Under the pieces are notes generated by a model that did not search any database, was not told where the DNA came from, and saw only the letters and a program-made list of their open reading frames with translations. A stretch of 64,000 nt of DNA from Myxococcales bacterium. Lineage in GTDB: Bacteria > Myxococcota > Polyangia > Polyangiales > Polyangiaceae. Location of the stretch: the NCBI GenBank assembly GCA_003151595.1, contig PLXW01000111.1:15457-79456 (forward strand), given 5' to 3'. Both the position numbers and the translations under genes were made by a program. Shown piece after piece: positions 27,731 to 37,700 of the stretch (the stretch's first letter is position 1; each line of letters starts with the position of its first letter).

Positions 27731-28480
27731 TCATGAGGACTCGAGACAAGCCACGAGCGTCTCGATCACGCGCTTGGTCTCGTCGGGATCGCGGACCTGG
27801 ATCGACGCGACACCGGCTTCCTTCGCGGGGTAGTCATTACCACCGGCGAACAGAGCGTCGCCGACGAACAACATCTCCTCGATGGCGATGCCGAGAACGT
27901 CGCGCAGCTTGCGGATGCCGTACGCCTTGTCGATCCCCTGCCTCGTGACGTCGATGGACGTCATGCCGCCGAGGCGCACGGAGAAGCCCGGAAGCAGAGC
28001 GTCGAGGACGACCTTGATCTTGGCCCGCTTGGCGAAGTCCGGATCCCACGCAGCTTTTGCCTCCAGGGGCGCTTCCTGGCCGAGCGCGGAGGAGGTGATC
28101 TGGCTGCCGCGGTCCTCGATGACGTCTCCCCAGACTCTTTCCACTTCGAACCCCGCTTCGCGAGCCGCGGTCTTCAGCGCGCCGATGATCTTCTCCTTGT
28201 CCGTCGCGCTCAGATCTTCGGAATAGAGCTCGCTCCAGCGTCCTTCGTAGGACCGAAACTTCGTTCCGCACGTGGGGAGCAGGGACAGTCTCGCGAGTCG
28301 CTCATCGGAGGAGAGCTTCGAGAGCACTTGTGTCTCGAACTGCGACCAAGCGCCTCCGGAGATGATGGCCACTCTGACGACGCCGAGGAGATCGTGGAGC
28401 AGCGTGGCCGTCTCGGCATCGAGAGGCGACTTGCTCTCGGCGAGCGTCCCATCGAGATCGAAGACGATGAGGCGCTTCAT
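27731..28480 (-). CDS. HAD-IIB family phosphatase (phosphomannomutase-like)
   Basis: 249 residues, cytoplasmic. All four HAD motifs are present: DLDGTLAES (nucleophile D8 and acid D10), IISGGAW, the lysine in RQGIDKAYG and GDALFAGGND. The cap domain and the phrase GSQITSSALGQ are typical of HAD-IIB enzymes related to eukaryotic phosphomannomutase and sucrose/trehalose phosphatases, so it probably dephosphorylates a sugar phosphate. Gene stands alone. Confidence 0.88.
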   Translation of the reverse strand: MKRLIVFDLDGTLAESKSPLDAETATLLHDLLGVVRVAIISGGAWSQFETQVLSKLSSDERLARLSLLPTCGTKFRSYEGRWSELYSEDLSATDKEKIIGALKTAAREAGFEVERVWGDVIEDRGSQITSSALGQEAPLEAKAAWDPDFAKRAKIKVVLDALLPGFSVRLGGMTSIDVTRQGIDKAYGIRKLRDVLGIAIEEMLFVGDALFAGGNDYPAKEAGVASIQVRDPDETKRVIETLVACLESS

Positions 28481-28539
28481 GGTCGCGAGGGCACGTTACA
28501 CACAAACGTCAGCGGTCGGGATCGGGGTCCCGCTCGCGC

Positions 28540-29214
28540 TCACGGCCCAACATACAAATACATCGGCGCCCGCTCCGCCCCCGCCGCCCTCTCCACCACC
28601 GCCTTCACCGCCACCCTCACCCTCTCATACCCCGCCGTTCCCCCGAACAGCTGCCACGACGCCGTCGGAAACGCCCCGTTCATCCCCGCGAACGCGCAGC
28701 TCGTCCCGCTCCACGTCCCGTACGTCACGTGGCTATTCACCGCGATCCACTTCCCGGCCGTGTACACCACGAGCCCGTTCACCAGCGTCCACTCCGGCGG
28801 CTGCAGCCCCATCGTCTCGTAGTCCACGTAGCTCTCCGCGCACGCCGCCGCGTTCGCGATCCCCTGCGGCGGCAGCGCGTGCGACTGGTTCGGCTCGAGA
28901 TCCGTCAGCCCCATCTGCAGCGGCTTCCCGAGCGTCCCGGTCACCTCCAGCACGTCGAAATCGCACGCGCGCGACGCGTCGCTCGTCCCGCCCATCGTGA
29001 AGTTCCCGTTCACGTACGAGAGACTCTCGTCGGCAGGGATGCTCGTGCAGAGCGTGAGCGGATCCGGCGGCAAACGACCGATCGCCATCGCGCTCTCGAC
29101 GCGCCCCTCGGACCCCTCCTCGCCTTGCGGCGCGACGGCGCACCCCGCAAGCGCAGCAACGGACAAGAGACTGGCGACGCGAACGACCGAACGAGCAAAC
29201 GACTTCGTGATCAA
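28540..29214 (-). CDS. Lipoprotein, unknown function, TTG start
   Basis: 224 residues from TTG 29214, which follows GGAGG by four bases; a GTG 11 codons upstream is the alternative but would bury the ribosome-binding site. Lipobox SVAALAGC. The mature part has four Cys and the run SYVDYETMGLQPPEWTLVNGLVVYTAGKW followed by a beta-rich end, not assignable to a family. The 308 bp upstream separate it from a divergent lipoprotein gene. Confidence 0.6.
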   Translation of the reverse strand: MITKSFARSVVRVASLLSVAALAGCAVAPQGEEGSEGRVESAMAIGRLPPDPLTLCTSIPADESLSYVNGNFTMGGTSDASRACDFDVLEVTGTLGKPLQMGLTDLEPNQSHALPPQGIANAAACAESYVDYETMGLQPPEWTLVNGLVVYTAGKWIAVNSHVTYGTWSGTSCAFAGMNGAFPTASWQLFGGTAGYERVRVAVKAVVERAAGAERAPMYLYVGP

Positions 29215-29522
29215 GATGCCTCCGTGCGCCGCGACTCTGCGACGCACGGCGTCTCATTGCAGACGGCGCGCCACGATTCACGGCGCGCGCCATCGCGCCA
29301 TCCGCTCGGGTGATCGCGATCGATCCGCGCGCGCGCCTGACGCCGACGAGCTCGAAGTGCACGCGCTGCGCTGTGCAACGTGTGCGCGATGCGCAGGCGC
29401 ACGCTTCTCAGTGCACGACGAACGTCGCCGACACCTTCGCCTCCCGCATCGTGCTTGTCCCCCGTTCGGCCGACCCCCTTTGGGTGACATGCTCTCTCGC
29501 GGGAATCTGCGAGCTTCTGCGC
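29215..29522. other. Divergent intergenic region, nothing recognised
   Basis: 308 bp between two divergent lipoprotein genes. It must hold both promoters. No strong palindrome, repeat, riboswitch or small coding frame with a good start was found on either strand. Confidence 0.4.
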
Positions 29523-31463
29523 ATGTTCAAACGCGCCGCCGTCCTCGGCCTCCTCGCTCCGCTCGCTGCCTGCTCCGTCAACACGTCGGAGCCGCTCGGG
29601 TCCTCGTCCGCCGCGATCACCACGTCGCTGGCGAACCTCCAGGTGTCTGCGACCGGGACGACGATGGCGTTCTCGTGGAGCGGCTCCGCGGCCTACACGA
29701 TCGCGCTCTCCGGTCCCGGCGTCTCCAGCACGCTCGCCGCGACGCACATCGGGTCGAGTGAATCGGCGACGTTCAGCGGGCTCCCGCCGTGCGCTTCGCT
29801 GGCGTGGACCATCTCCGCGGGCGGCGTGCCGGTGCAGTCGGGCGTGTCGAACACGCGATCGGCGAGCGGCGGCGCGTGCGGCCTCATCGACGTCGTCATC
29901 GCCGACACGCTCTGGAGGTTCGAGGGGGTCGAGCACCAAGAGCAGCAGAACATCGGCTGCGGCAACTGGACCTACGCCAGCTGGCCCATCGGTTACGGAT
30001 GGAACGCCATCCCCTACTCGGGTGGTGCGTACAGCTCGGCCGAGTGGGGCGCGTTCCACTTCAGCAACAACTCCAGCTTCTGCGCCGAGAGCACGATCCA
30101 GGCTTACCGGACGCAGCTCGAGTACCACCTCTCTGCCGCGCAGTGGGCGCGCGGCGTGACGAACGCCACGCTGAACGCGACGGTCACGAGCACCGGCAAC
30201 GCCTGCGCGGCGAATGGCACCGCGGCGGCCAACGTCATGGGCCTGCGGCTCGCGACGTTCGGACAGAACACGCAAGGGCCGGCGTGGGCCGGGATCATGG
30301 GAGCACCCGAGACGGACCTGGGCCTCCTCGCGCAGCAGCCGGCCGACGCGCTCACGCCGATCACGACGTCGGGCAATCACCTCTCGGTGAACTACGGCGT
30401 GCCGGCGTATTCGACGGTCCTCGCCGGCTTCGAGGGGAACGACGGCTTCGCCGATCTCACCAACGGCGCGACCCAAACGTGGGCGGCCGACGACAACACC
30501 TGCGTGAGCACGATCACCAATGCTGCGCTCGACGTGATCTACGCCGGTCCGCTTCCCCCCGAGACGCCGCTCAACTGCATCGGCGCCGTCGCGTGCGGCG
30601 GAAGCACGACGGTCACGTGCAGCGCGTCGCCCGACGTCTTCCAGCTTCACGCCATCGACAGCTGGAACGGCAACCGCGTCGTCGCGACCTCCGACGTCAC
30701 GAACGGCGGCACACCGACGATGACGTATCCGATCGGCTCGAGCGCGGAGAGTTATCAGGTCTGCACCATCAACGCCGTCGGCGCGTCTTCGTGCACGCCG
30801 GTCACGATCGCCAGCGTCACGGCGTGCCCCGCCGTCCCCTACTCGATCACCCTCGGCGCCGGCGTCTTGTGGACGAGCGAGACCGCGAACGTCGTCGTCA
30901 CGTTGAACGAGACGGCGCCTGCCGGCGGCACGCCCGTCGCGCTCAGCACGCTCGATCCGTGGAGCGAAGGTCGCGCCACGGGCGTGACGCTCCCCGCGAC
31001 GGTCACCGTTCCCGCCGGGCAGGCGTCGATCAGCGTCCCCGTCACGGTGGCCGCGACCGCGCTCCCCGCCGTGGAGATTCTCGCCACCGCCAACGGGTCG
31101 TCCGCCTCCGCGGGCTTCCAGATCAACACCGGGAACGTCTACATGACCTTTTCGTCGGGAGACACGGACATCCTGGCCGTCGGGTCGTCGGGCTCACTCT
31201 CGATCTGGGTGCGCTACCCGGCACCGGCCGGCGGCGCGGCCATCACGCTCACGCAGAGCCTCCCGGGGACGATCAGCGTTCCGAGCAACGTCGCTCTGCA
31301 GCCCGGCGCGGCCACGGCGACCGTGGACGTCACCGGCCTCGCCTGGTCCAGGACGATCGACAACGTGACGGCGACCTATGAGGGGAGCGCCGCGGTCCAG
31401 GGGATCTCCACCGGCCCTGCGTTGAAGACGCCGCCGGTGAAGTGCAAAGGGCTGTGCCAGTAG
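29523..31463 (+). CDS. Large beta-rich surface lipoprotein
   Basis: 646 residues. Lipobox LAPLAAC (Cys 15) after a basic start. The mature part appears to be a string of immunoglobulin-like modules: an N-terminal FN3-like region (NLQVSATGTTMAFSWSGSAAY), a Trp-rich central domain (RFEGVEHQEQQNIGCGNW), another FN3-like stretch (DVFQLHAIDSWNGNRVV) and two further sandwiches near the end with Thr/Val-rich strands. It ends VKCKGLCQ, a probable disulfide. The middle domain is unrecognised. Possibly an adhesin; no catalytic motif. Confidence 0.7.
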   Translation: MFKRAAVLGLLAPLAACSVNTSEPLGSSSAAITTSLANLQVSATGTTMAFSWSGSAAYTIALSGPGVSSTLAATHIGSSESATFSGLPPCASLAWTISAGGVPVQSGVSNTRSASGGACGLIDVVIADTLWRFEGVEHQEQQNIGCGNWTYASWPIGYGWNAIPYSGGAYSSAEWGAFHFSNNSSFCAESTIQAYRTQLEYHLSAAQWARGVTNATLNATVTSTGNACAANGTAAANVMGLRLATFGQNTQGPAWAGIMGAPETDLGLLAQQPADALTPITTSGNHLSVNYGVPAYSTVLAGFEGNDGFADLTNGATQTWAADDNTCVSTITNAALDVIYAGPLPPETPLNCIGAVACGGSTTVTCSASPDVFQLHAIDSWNGNRVVATSDVTNGGTPTMTYPIGSSAESYQVCTINAVGASSCTPVTIASVTACPAVPYSITLGAGVLWTSETANVVVTLNETAPAGGTPVALSTLDPWSEGRATGVTLPATVTVPAGQASISVPVTVAATALPAVEILATANGSSASAGFQINTGNVYMTFSSGDTDILAVGSSGSLSIWVRYPAPAGGAAITLTQSLPGTISVPSNVALQPGAATATVDVTGLAWSRTIDNVTATYEGSAAVQGISTGPALKTPPVKCKGLCQ

Positions 31464-31482
31464 GCACGAGCCTCGAGCCCCG

Positions 31483-32841
31483 TCACTGCGCCTGATATAC
31501 CCGCACGTAATCCACGACCATCCGCTGCGGCCACATCGACGTCCCATCCGGCGACCCCGGCCACCCTCCCCCGACGGCGAAGTTCAACAGCACGAAGAAC
31601 GGCTGGTTCCATACCCACGTCGCGCCCGCAGGCAGCTGCGCTTGCGTGACGGTCCAGTACAAGTCGCCGTCGACATAGAACCGCACAGAGCTCGCGTCCC
31701 ACTCGGTCGCGTACACGTGAAAGCCGTTCCCCATCGGCGCGCCGCCGTTGAACGCGCCGGACAGTCCGACGCCGGGGTAGTCGCCGGGGCCGGGGCCGTG
31801 CGTCGTGCCGTACGTCGTGTCGGGCGTACGACCGATGTTCTCCATCACGTCGATCTCGCCGCACGCCGGCCACCCCACGTTCCCGATGTTCTCGCCGAGC
31901 AGCCAGAACGCGGGCCACACCCCTTGCCCCTCGGGGATCTGGATGCGCGCTTCGAAGCGTCCATATTGCTGTGAGAACTTCCCGGCCGTGTTCAACCGCG
32001 CCGACGTGTACTGACACGGGCCGTTCCAGCACGAGTAGCTCTCCGCGCCATCGCGCGTGGCGGTGATGACGAGCGCGCCGTTCTCGAGGACCGCGTTCGA
32101 TGTGCCGCTCGTGTAGTACTCGAGCTCGCCGTTCCCCCATCCGCTGCCGCCGGTGTCGAAGCTCCACTTCGACGGATCGACGCCGGAGCCGTTCTCGCCG
32201 TCGAACTCGTCGGACCAGGTGAGCTGCCATCCCGGCGCGGGCGGCGCGCTACCGCCGCTGCCGGATCCGCCGCCCGCGTTCCCGCCGCCCGACGACGTCC
32301 CGATGACCGTCGGGTTCCACCGTTGCGCGTTGGTGCCGTTGCAGTCCCACAGGTCGACGACGGTGCCGTCGTTGGGATCGTCCCCCGCGACGTCCAGGCA
32401 CTTGCCGCTGTTGGTGTTCACGAAGTTGATGAACCCGTCACCCGCGTCGCGCACGGTGAAGGTCTGCGCCGGGGTCTGGTTGCAGTCGAAGAGTTGAATC
32501 TTGGTCCCGTTGGCGGTGCCGCGCGCCTGCACGTCGACGCACTTGTTCGACTGCGTGTTGACGATCGTGAACGCGCCGTTCCCCGCGTCGTCGAGGCGAT
32601 ACGACTGCGCGCCGGTGCCGTTGCAGCTCCACTCCTGAATCTGCGTCCCGTTCGCGCTGCCGCTCCCTTGCGCGTCGAGGCACGAGCCGGAGTGGGCGAT
32701 CGCACCGAAGTTGAAGATGTCGCCGGCGGTGACGGCCTGGCTGCCGCGTTCTGCGTTCTCGGTGGGAGGAGCGCCGCATGCGGCGGCAGTGAGCAGGACG
32801 ACGAGGTGCGGGAGGCGGAGGCCGATCGATTTTGCTCGCAT
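31483..32841 (-). CDS. GH16 beta-glucanase (laminarinase-type) with ricin-type lectin domain
   Basis: 452 residues. Lipoprotein signal with lipobox TAAAC (Cys 22). Residues 45-178 are a ricin B-type (CBM13) trefoil of three repeats (SGSCLDAQGSGSANGTQIQEW, NKCVDVQARGTANGTKIQLF, GKCLDVAGDDPNDGTVVDLW). After a Gly/Ser linker comes the GH16 domain with catalytic E329, D331 and E334 in GEIDVMENIG and the FWLLGENIG and WNQPFF loops. It should cut beta-1,3 or mixed beta-glucans of fungi, algae or plants at the cell surface. Start ATG 32841. Confidence 0.95.
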   Translation of the reverse strand: MRAKSIGLRLPHLVVLLTAAACGAPPTENAERGSQAVTAGDIFNFGAIAHSGSCLDAQGSGSANGTQIQEWSCNGTGAQSYRLDDAGNGAFTIVNTQSNKCVDVQARGTANGTKIQLFDCNQTPAQTFTVRDAGDGFINFVNTNSGKCLDVAGDDPNDGTVVDLWDCNGTNAQRWNPTVIGTSSGGGNAGGGSGSGGSAPPAPGWQLTWSDEFDGENGSGVDPSKWSFDTGGSGWGNGELEYYTSGTSNAVLENGALVITATRDGAESYSCWNGPCQYTSARLNTAGKFSQQYGRFEARIQIPEGQGVWPAFWLLGENIGNVGWPACGEIDVMENIGRTPDTTYGTTHGPGPGDYPGVGLSGAFNGGAPMGNGFHVYATEWDASSVRFYVDGDLYWTVTQAQLPAGATWVWNQPFFVLLNFAVGGGWPGSPDGTSMWPQRMVVDYVRVYQAQ

Positions 32842-32998
32842 GCGTATGGCATTGAGCAACCGAGGTGCCACGACGCCTGAACTTCGCGAGCCGCGTTTTC
32901 CCGGCGTTTCGCGGGGTGTGCGACGACGATGGTCGCGGGGGTGACCGATGTCGTCGCGGCCGCGCGATCCACGCACGCGCGCGCCACCGAGAAAACGC

Positions 32999-33910
32999 TC
33001 ACCCCAGCAGCACCACCTTGCCGCCGGGGTGTCTCTTTTCGGCGAACACCTGCGCCTCACCGGCCGACGCGAGCGGCATCCTCTTCGCGATCGGAATGAC
33101 GAGCTTCCCTTGCGCCACGGCGGCCGCGTACCGCGCGAGCCCCCCGGGGTCGGGGTGCGCCAGGAAGGCGTGAACGACGATGCCGTACTCCCTCGCCCCC
33201 GCCGGCTCGCCGACGACGCTGCCGAGCACGCCGCCCGTCCGGAGCTTGCCGAAGAGTTTCTTGATCGTGTCGCCGCCGACCGTATCGGCGATCGCGTCGA
33301 GCGTCGGGAGCTTGGCGATGTCGGCGTCGTCGTCGAGCGCCACGACTCCATCGACGTCGAGCTTCACGGCCTCGGCGCGCTGCGACGTGCGGACGCCGGC
33401 CCAGACGATCGCGCCGCGCGTCTTCGCGGCGTAGACCGCGACGCGCCCGACGCTGCCGGTGGCCCCGGTCACGAGGAGCACGCTCCCCCTGCCGGGCTTC
33501 ACGGCATGCTCGATGAGCTGCGCGCCCGTCAGGAGAATGAGCGGCAGCGCGCCGGCGTCGGCGACGTCGAGCCCCGGCGGGATCTTCGCCCACGCCTCGG
33601 CGGGGCCCGCGACGAGCTCCGCGTACCCTCCCCCGTTCACGAAGCCGAGCACGCGGTCGCCGACGGCGAACCGCGTGACGCCGCTCCCGATCTCCGCCAC
33701 CTCGCCCGAAGCATCGCGCCCGAGGACGCCGGGGAAGTGGACCGGGAACCGCTCCTTCGCGGCTCCGCTCCGCATCTTCCAGTCGACCGGGTTGATGCTC
33801 GCGCCGGCCATGCGCACCACGATCTCGTCCGGGCCCGCGTGGGGATTGGGGAGCTCGCGGAGCTCGAGCTTGTCGACGTCGCCATAGGCCGTGAGAACGA
33901 CAGCGTGCAT
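32999..33910 (-). CDS. NADP-dependent quinone oxidoreductase / zinc-type alcohol dehydrogenase family
   Basis: 303 residues, medium-chain dehydrogenase/reductase. GroES-like N-terminal domain (INPVDWKMRSG, FPGVLGRDASGEV) lacks the zinc-binding Cys/His residues of true alcohol dehydrogenases, so a zinc-free quinone-reductase type. Rossmann motif VLLVTGATGSVGR at about 145, followed by AKTRGAIVWAGVR. Acts in the cytoplasm, reducing quinones or enals with NADPH. ATG 33910. Confidence 0.9.
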   Translation of the reverse strand: MHAVVLTAYGDVDKLELRELPNPHAGPDEIVVRMAGASINPVDWKMRSGAAKERFPVHFPGVLGRDASGEVAEIGSGVTRFAVGDRVLGFVNGGGYAELVAGPAEAWAKIPPGLDVADAGALPLILLTGAQLIEHAVKPGRGSVLLVTGATGSVGRVAVYAAKTRGAIVWAGVRTSQRAEAVKLDVDGVVALDDDADIAKLPTLDAIADTVGGDTIKKLFGKLRTGGVLGSVVGEPAGAREYGIVVHAFLAHPDPGGLARYAAAVAQGKLVIPIAKRMPLASAGEAQVFAEKRHPGGKVVLLG

Positions 33911-34193
33911 GGGCTTCTCCTCTTCCGATGCACGGCGGATGCAAGCGGCATGCGTCGACCGGCGCGATCCTGGAAAATGCGCGCGAATCATCGCCGGGTT
34001 CCCGCGAACCGTTGAGCGCTCTGTAGCGGAGTGCCGCATCGAGGCCGCGTGACCGTGCGCTCCGGCGCACCCCAGCCGGTGACGGATCGCGACATCTCCA
34101 TGGCCGCTTTCTGATGCGCGTCTTCCGCTCGTCGCGGAGGGACGGAGCGCCTCAGCCGGCGATCCTCCACGACCGCGACCGGTCGGGCCGCGC

Positions 34194-34628
34194 TCACATG
34201 GGCTGCACGCTCGAGGGGACGCTGCGCTCGTCAACGGGCCACGGCACCGTAGTGCCTGCGTCCCATTTGTCGTGACGACCGTCGAAATACACGACCGCCG
34301 ACTCGACGACCTCGAAGTTGTCGATGCAGTTCACGTTCACCGCGACGTACGCGCCGCCGAGCTGCTCGAGGTCGCCGGGGGAGTAGCAATGGATCCCGCA
34401 CGTCTTGCAGAAGACCCGCTCTGCCGTGTGACCCCCGAACTCGTAGACGCTCAGGTTGTCCTGGCCCGCGAGCAGCCGGAACGCGATCGGCTTGACCGTC
34501 GCGCTCGTCGCGCCCGTACGGCGGCAGATGGTGCAGTTGCACCGGCTGATGCGCGCGTCGGGCGCCATCTCGACCTCGAAACGGACGGCCCCGCAGTGAC
34601 AGGTCCCCACGTAGTCCTTTTCATTCAT
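34194..34628 (-). CDS. GFA/CENP-V family zinc protein
   Basis: 144 residues, preceded by a strong AAGGAGG. Zinc ligands in the expected spacing: C10, C12 (GTCHCGAV), C30, C32, C35 (RCNCTICRR) and C74, C77, C81 (FCKTCGIHCY). The fold is that of glutathione-dependent formaldehyde-activating enzyme, although most family members are of unknown activity. It lies 77 bp after the giant kinase gene in the same direction. Confidence 0.9.
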   Translation of the reverse strand: MNEKDYVGTCHCGAVRFEVEMAPDARISRCNCTICRRTGATSATVKPIAFRLLAGQDNLSVYEFGGHTAERVFCKTCGIHCYSPGDLEQLGGAYVAVNVNCIDNFEVVESAVVYFDGRHDKWDAGTTVPWPVDERSVPSSVQPM

Positions 34629-34705
34629 GACGGCCTCCTTGGGACGCCGCGGAGATGCATCGGACGTACCGGCGAGCGCCGCTGGTGCGGCCTCGCGCAC
34701 CGGCT

Positions 34706-37700
34706 CTACCTCGAGGTCTCCTTCCACGGCGCGATCGTCTGCGCCATGCGCTCCATGTCGACGATCGACTGCTCCTGCATCCACGTCACCGCCGCGGCGC
34801 GGATCAACTTCGACTCCTCCTCCGCGGCGATCTGCGAGCGGCGCCAGCGCGCGATCGCCACGTGGAGCGCCATGCGCTCGCCCAGGAACTCCGACTCCGC
34901 GGCCATCAACAGATCCGCCGCGTGCCGGCGATCGCCCCGCGCGGCGACGACGCCGGCGCGGAGCACCTTGGCCAGCGGCGCGCTCCAGCGCGTCCCCTCG
35001 GACTCGATGTCCGTCGCGCAGCGATCGGCCTCGCGCAGGTGCTCCATCGAGTCGCTCGCCGCGCCGACCGCGAGCGCCGCGCGTCCGCGCAGCTCGAGCA
35101 TCTTGATGCGAATGAACTGCACGCGAAGGAGGAACGCCTTCGACAGCGCGTCCCACTTGTCGCAAACGCGCGCGTACGCGGCGCGCGGGTGCCCTTCATA
35201 GAGATCGATCTGCGCCTGCGCCAGCACGTCGAGGAAGTGCGGGAGGTGCGTCCCTTGCGTCGACCAGTGCGTGATCGCGTCGTCGGCTTCACGGCGCGCG
35301 ACCGCCGCATCGCCGCGCGCGAGCCAGGCGATCGAGAGGACGCCGGTGCGGAGCTGCGTCATCGCGTAGCGATCGCCGCGCTGCGTGGCCTCTTCGAGGA
35401 GCGTCGGGATTCGCCGCCCGAGCTCCTTCAGCTCGCCGAGGTGGACCATCGAACCGAGCGAATAGAAGTTCGCTTGATCGATCGCCCACGCCTGGCCGGC
35501 GCACCGTTCGCGGAAGATGACGTTCGCTTCGGTGAAGACGTCGAGCGAGTCCTTCCATCGCCCCTCGAGGAACGCGGCGACGCCCGCGCCGGAGAGCGAC
35601 CACGCTTGCGGCAGCGGCTCGTCCGGAAAGCGCGCCGCCAGCTCGCGTGAACGCGCGACGATCTTCGCGGTCCGCACCGCGGTGCGCGTACCGCTCGTCG
35701 CCGAGTACGCCGCCTCCAGCGCCAGCGCGCGCACGATGCGGCCCGGCTCGCCGGTCTTCAGCGCCAGGAGCGCGTGGCGCGTCTGGAAGTCGGCGCCGCG
35801 AACGGTGTCGACCATTCCCAGCGAGCCCGAGACCGCGGCGAGCATGTCGATGCGGCGCAGATCTTCTTCGGCGCACTCGGACTCCGCGCGCTCCTTGAAG
35901 TCGAGCCCGCGCAGGCGGAGCTGTCCGCGGCGAACGAGCAGCGAAGCGAGCGCGCTCCGGTTCGTCCGAGCGACCTCCATCCCCATCGCCGCCAGCACGT
36001 CGCGCAGCACGTTGAGCCCTTCGTCGAGGTGCCCCGCGAAGAGGAGCTGCTCGGCGGCGCGGCGTCGCAGATCGATCGCGTCGTCGTGCGATGCCCCCTC
36101 GGCCGACGCCAGGAACGCCTCGGCCGCTTCGGCCCCGCGACCGGCGTTGACGAGAGCGATGCCCAGGTTCGTGCGGATGGCGCGCACGTCTTCTTCCGAG
36201 CTGGCGTCGAACGAGAGCGCCAGCTTGTACAGGCGCGCGGCGCGATCGAAGGCGAGCGCATCGCTGGCGTGCGCGGCGGCGATCAGCGCGTAGCGCGAAG
36301 CCTTGTCCGAGTCCTGCGCGCCGCGCCAGTGCGCCACGAGCGCCTCGACGTCCTCGGGCGCGTGCGCCTCGATCGCCATCGCGATCCGCCGATGCCACGT
36401 GCGCCGGTCGTCGTCGGAGAGCTGGCCGAGCACCGCGTCGCGAACGCGGTCGTGGTACGCCTCGATCGAATCGACGCGACGCACTCCGCTCGCGCGCACC
36501 AGGTTCGCGATGCGCAGCCGCGACGCCGCGCGCGCCAGCCCGGCGAGCTCGATCGACGTCGCGTGCGCCGCGAGATCCATCCGCAGCGGGCCGCCGGCCA
36601 CGGCCACCACGTCGAGCACCTGGCGCTGCGCTTCGTCGAGCCGATCGATGCGCGCCACCAGCGCGTCTTCGAGCCGCGCGGTCTTCGCCTGCTCTTCGCT
36701 CCCCTGCAGCGCGTGGCGCACCAGCTCGTCGATGAACAGCGGATGCCCGTTCGCCTCGCGCGCGATCCGCTGCGCCATCTCCTCGCCGCTCCACGGCACG
36801 CGATGAAGCAGCTTCCGCGCGAGCTCGCGCGCGTCGTCGGGATCGAGCCGACCGAGCTTCAGCGTTCGCACGTCGCCGAGCGCCGCCAGCATCTTCTCGG
36901 GCGCCGCGTCGCCGACCGGACGCGCCGTCGCCAGGAGCAAGATCGCCGGCGCGTCGGGCGGGCGGAGAATCTCGCGGAGCAGCGCAAGGCTGTCGGCGTC
37001 GGACCATTGCAGGTCGTCGATCACCAGCACCACCGGCAGCCGCGCCGCGAGGTTGCCGAGCAGCTCGCGCACCGCACCGAAGAGACGCACGCGTCGCTCC
37101 TTCGGATCGATCGACACAGCCTCCGACAGCGGCGACGCTTCGGCGAACGTCCGCACGCGACGCAGCACCGGAAACGCCTGCGCCAGGAGCGCCGCTCCCT
37201 TCGGCATGGCCTCGGCGAGGTCCATCGCCGGCATTCGCGCGAGCACGCGCGCCAGCGTGTCGATGATCCCGTCGACCGCCTTGTACGGCACGCTCTCGCG
37301 CTCGTAGCAGCGGCTCGTCAGCACGATGGCGCCCGTCTCCTCGGCGGCGACGTCGGCGAACCTCCGCGCCAGGGTCGACTTCCCCATCCCCGACTCGCCG
37401 AGCACCGCGATCGCGCACGACCCGCCGCGCAGCGTCTCGTCGAACGCATCGCGAAGAATGGCCAGCTCGAGATCGCGCCCCACGAACGCGGCCCCTGACG
37501 CTTGCGGCGTGGGCGCGCCGGGCATCAGCGATTCCCCGGTGGTGATCCCCCCCTTGGCGTTCAGCCGCTCGAGAATCTGGTCGCACGTCGGCCGCAGCTC
37601 GGGCGACACGCGGAGCAGATCGATGCACAGCGTGTTCAGATCCGCCGGAACGCCTTCGATCAGGTTGAGCGGCGGCGGCGGCTTGTGGCGCTGCTTCGCC

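Noticed and set aside
33988..34197. 69-codon frame overlapping the GFA gene stop by ATGA
   Set aside because: The overlap looks tempting, but the Arg-rich, motif-free translation and lack of a downstream gene or ribosome-binding site argue against a real gene.
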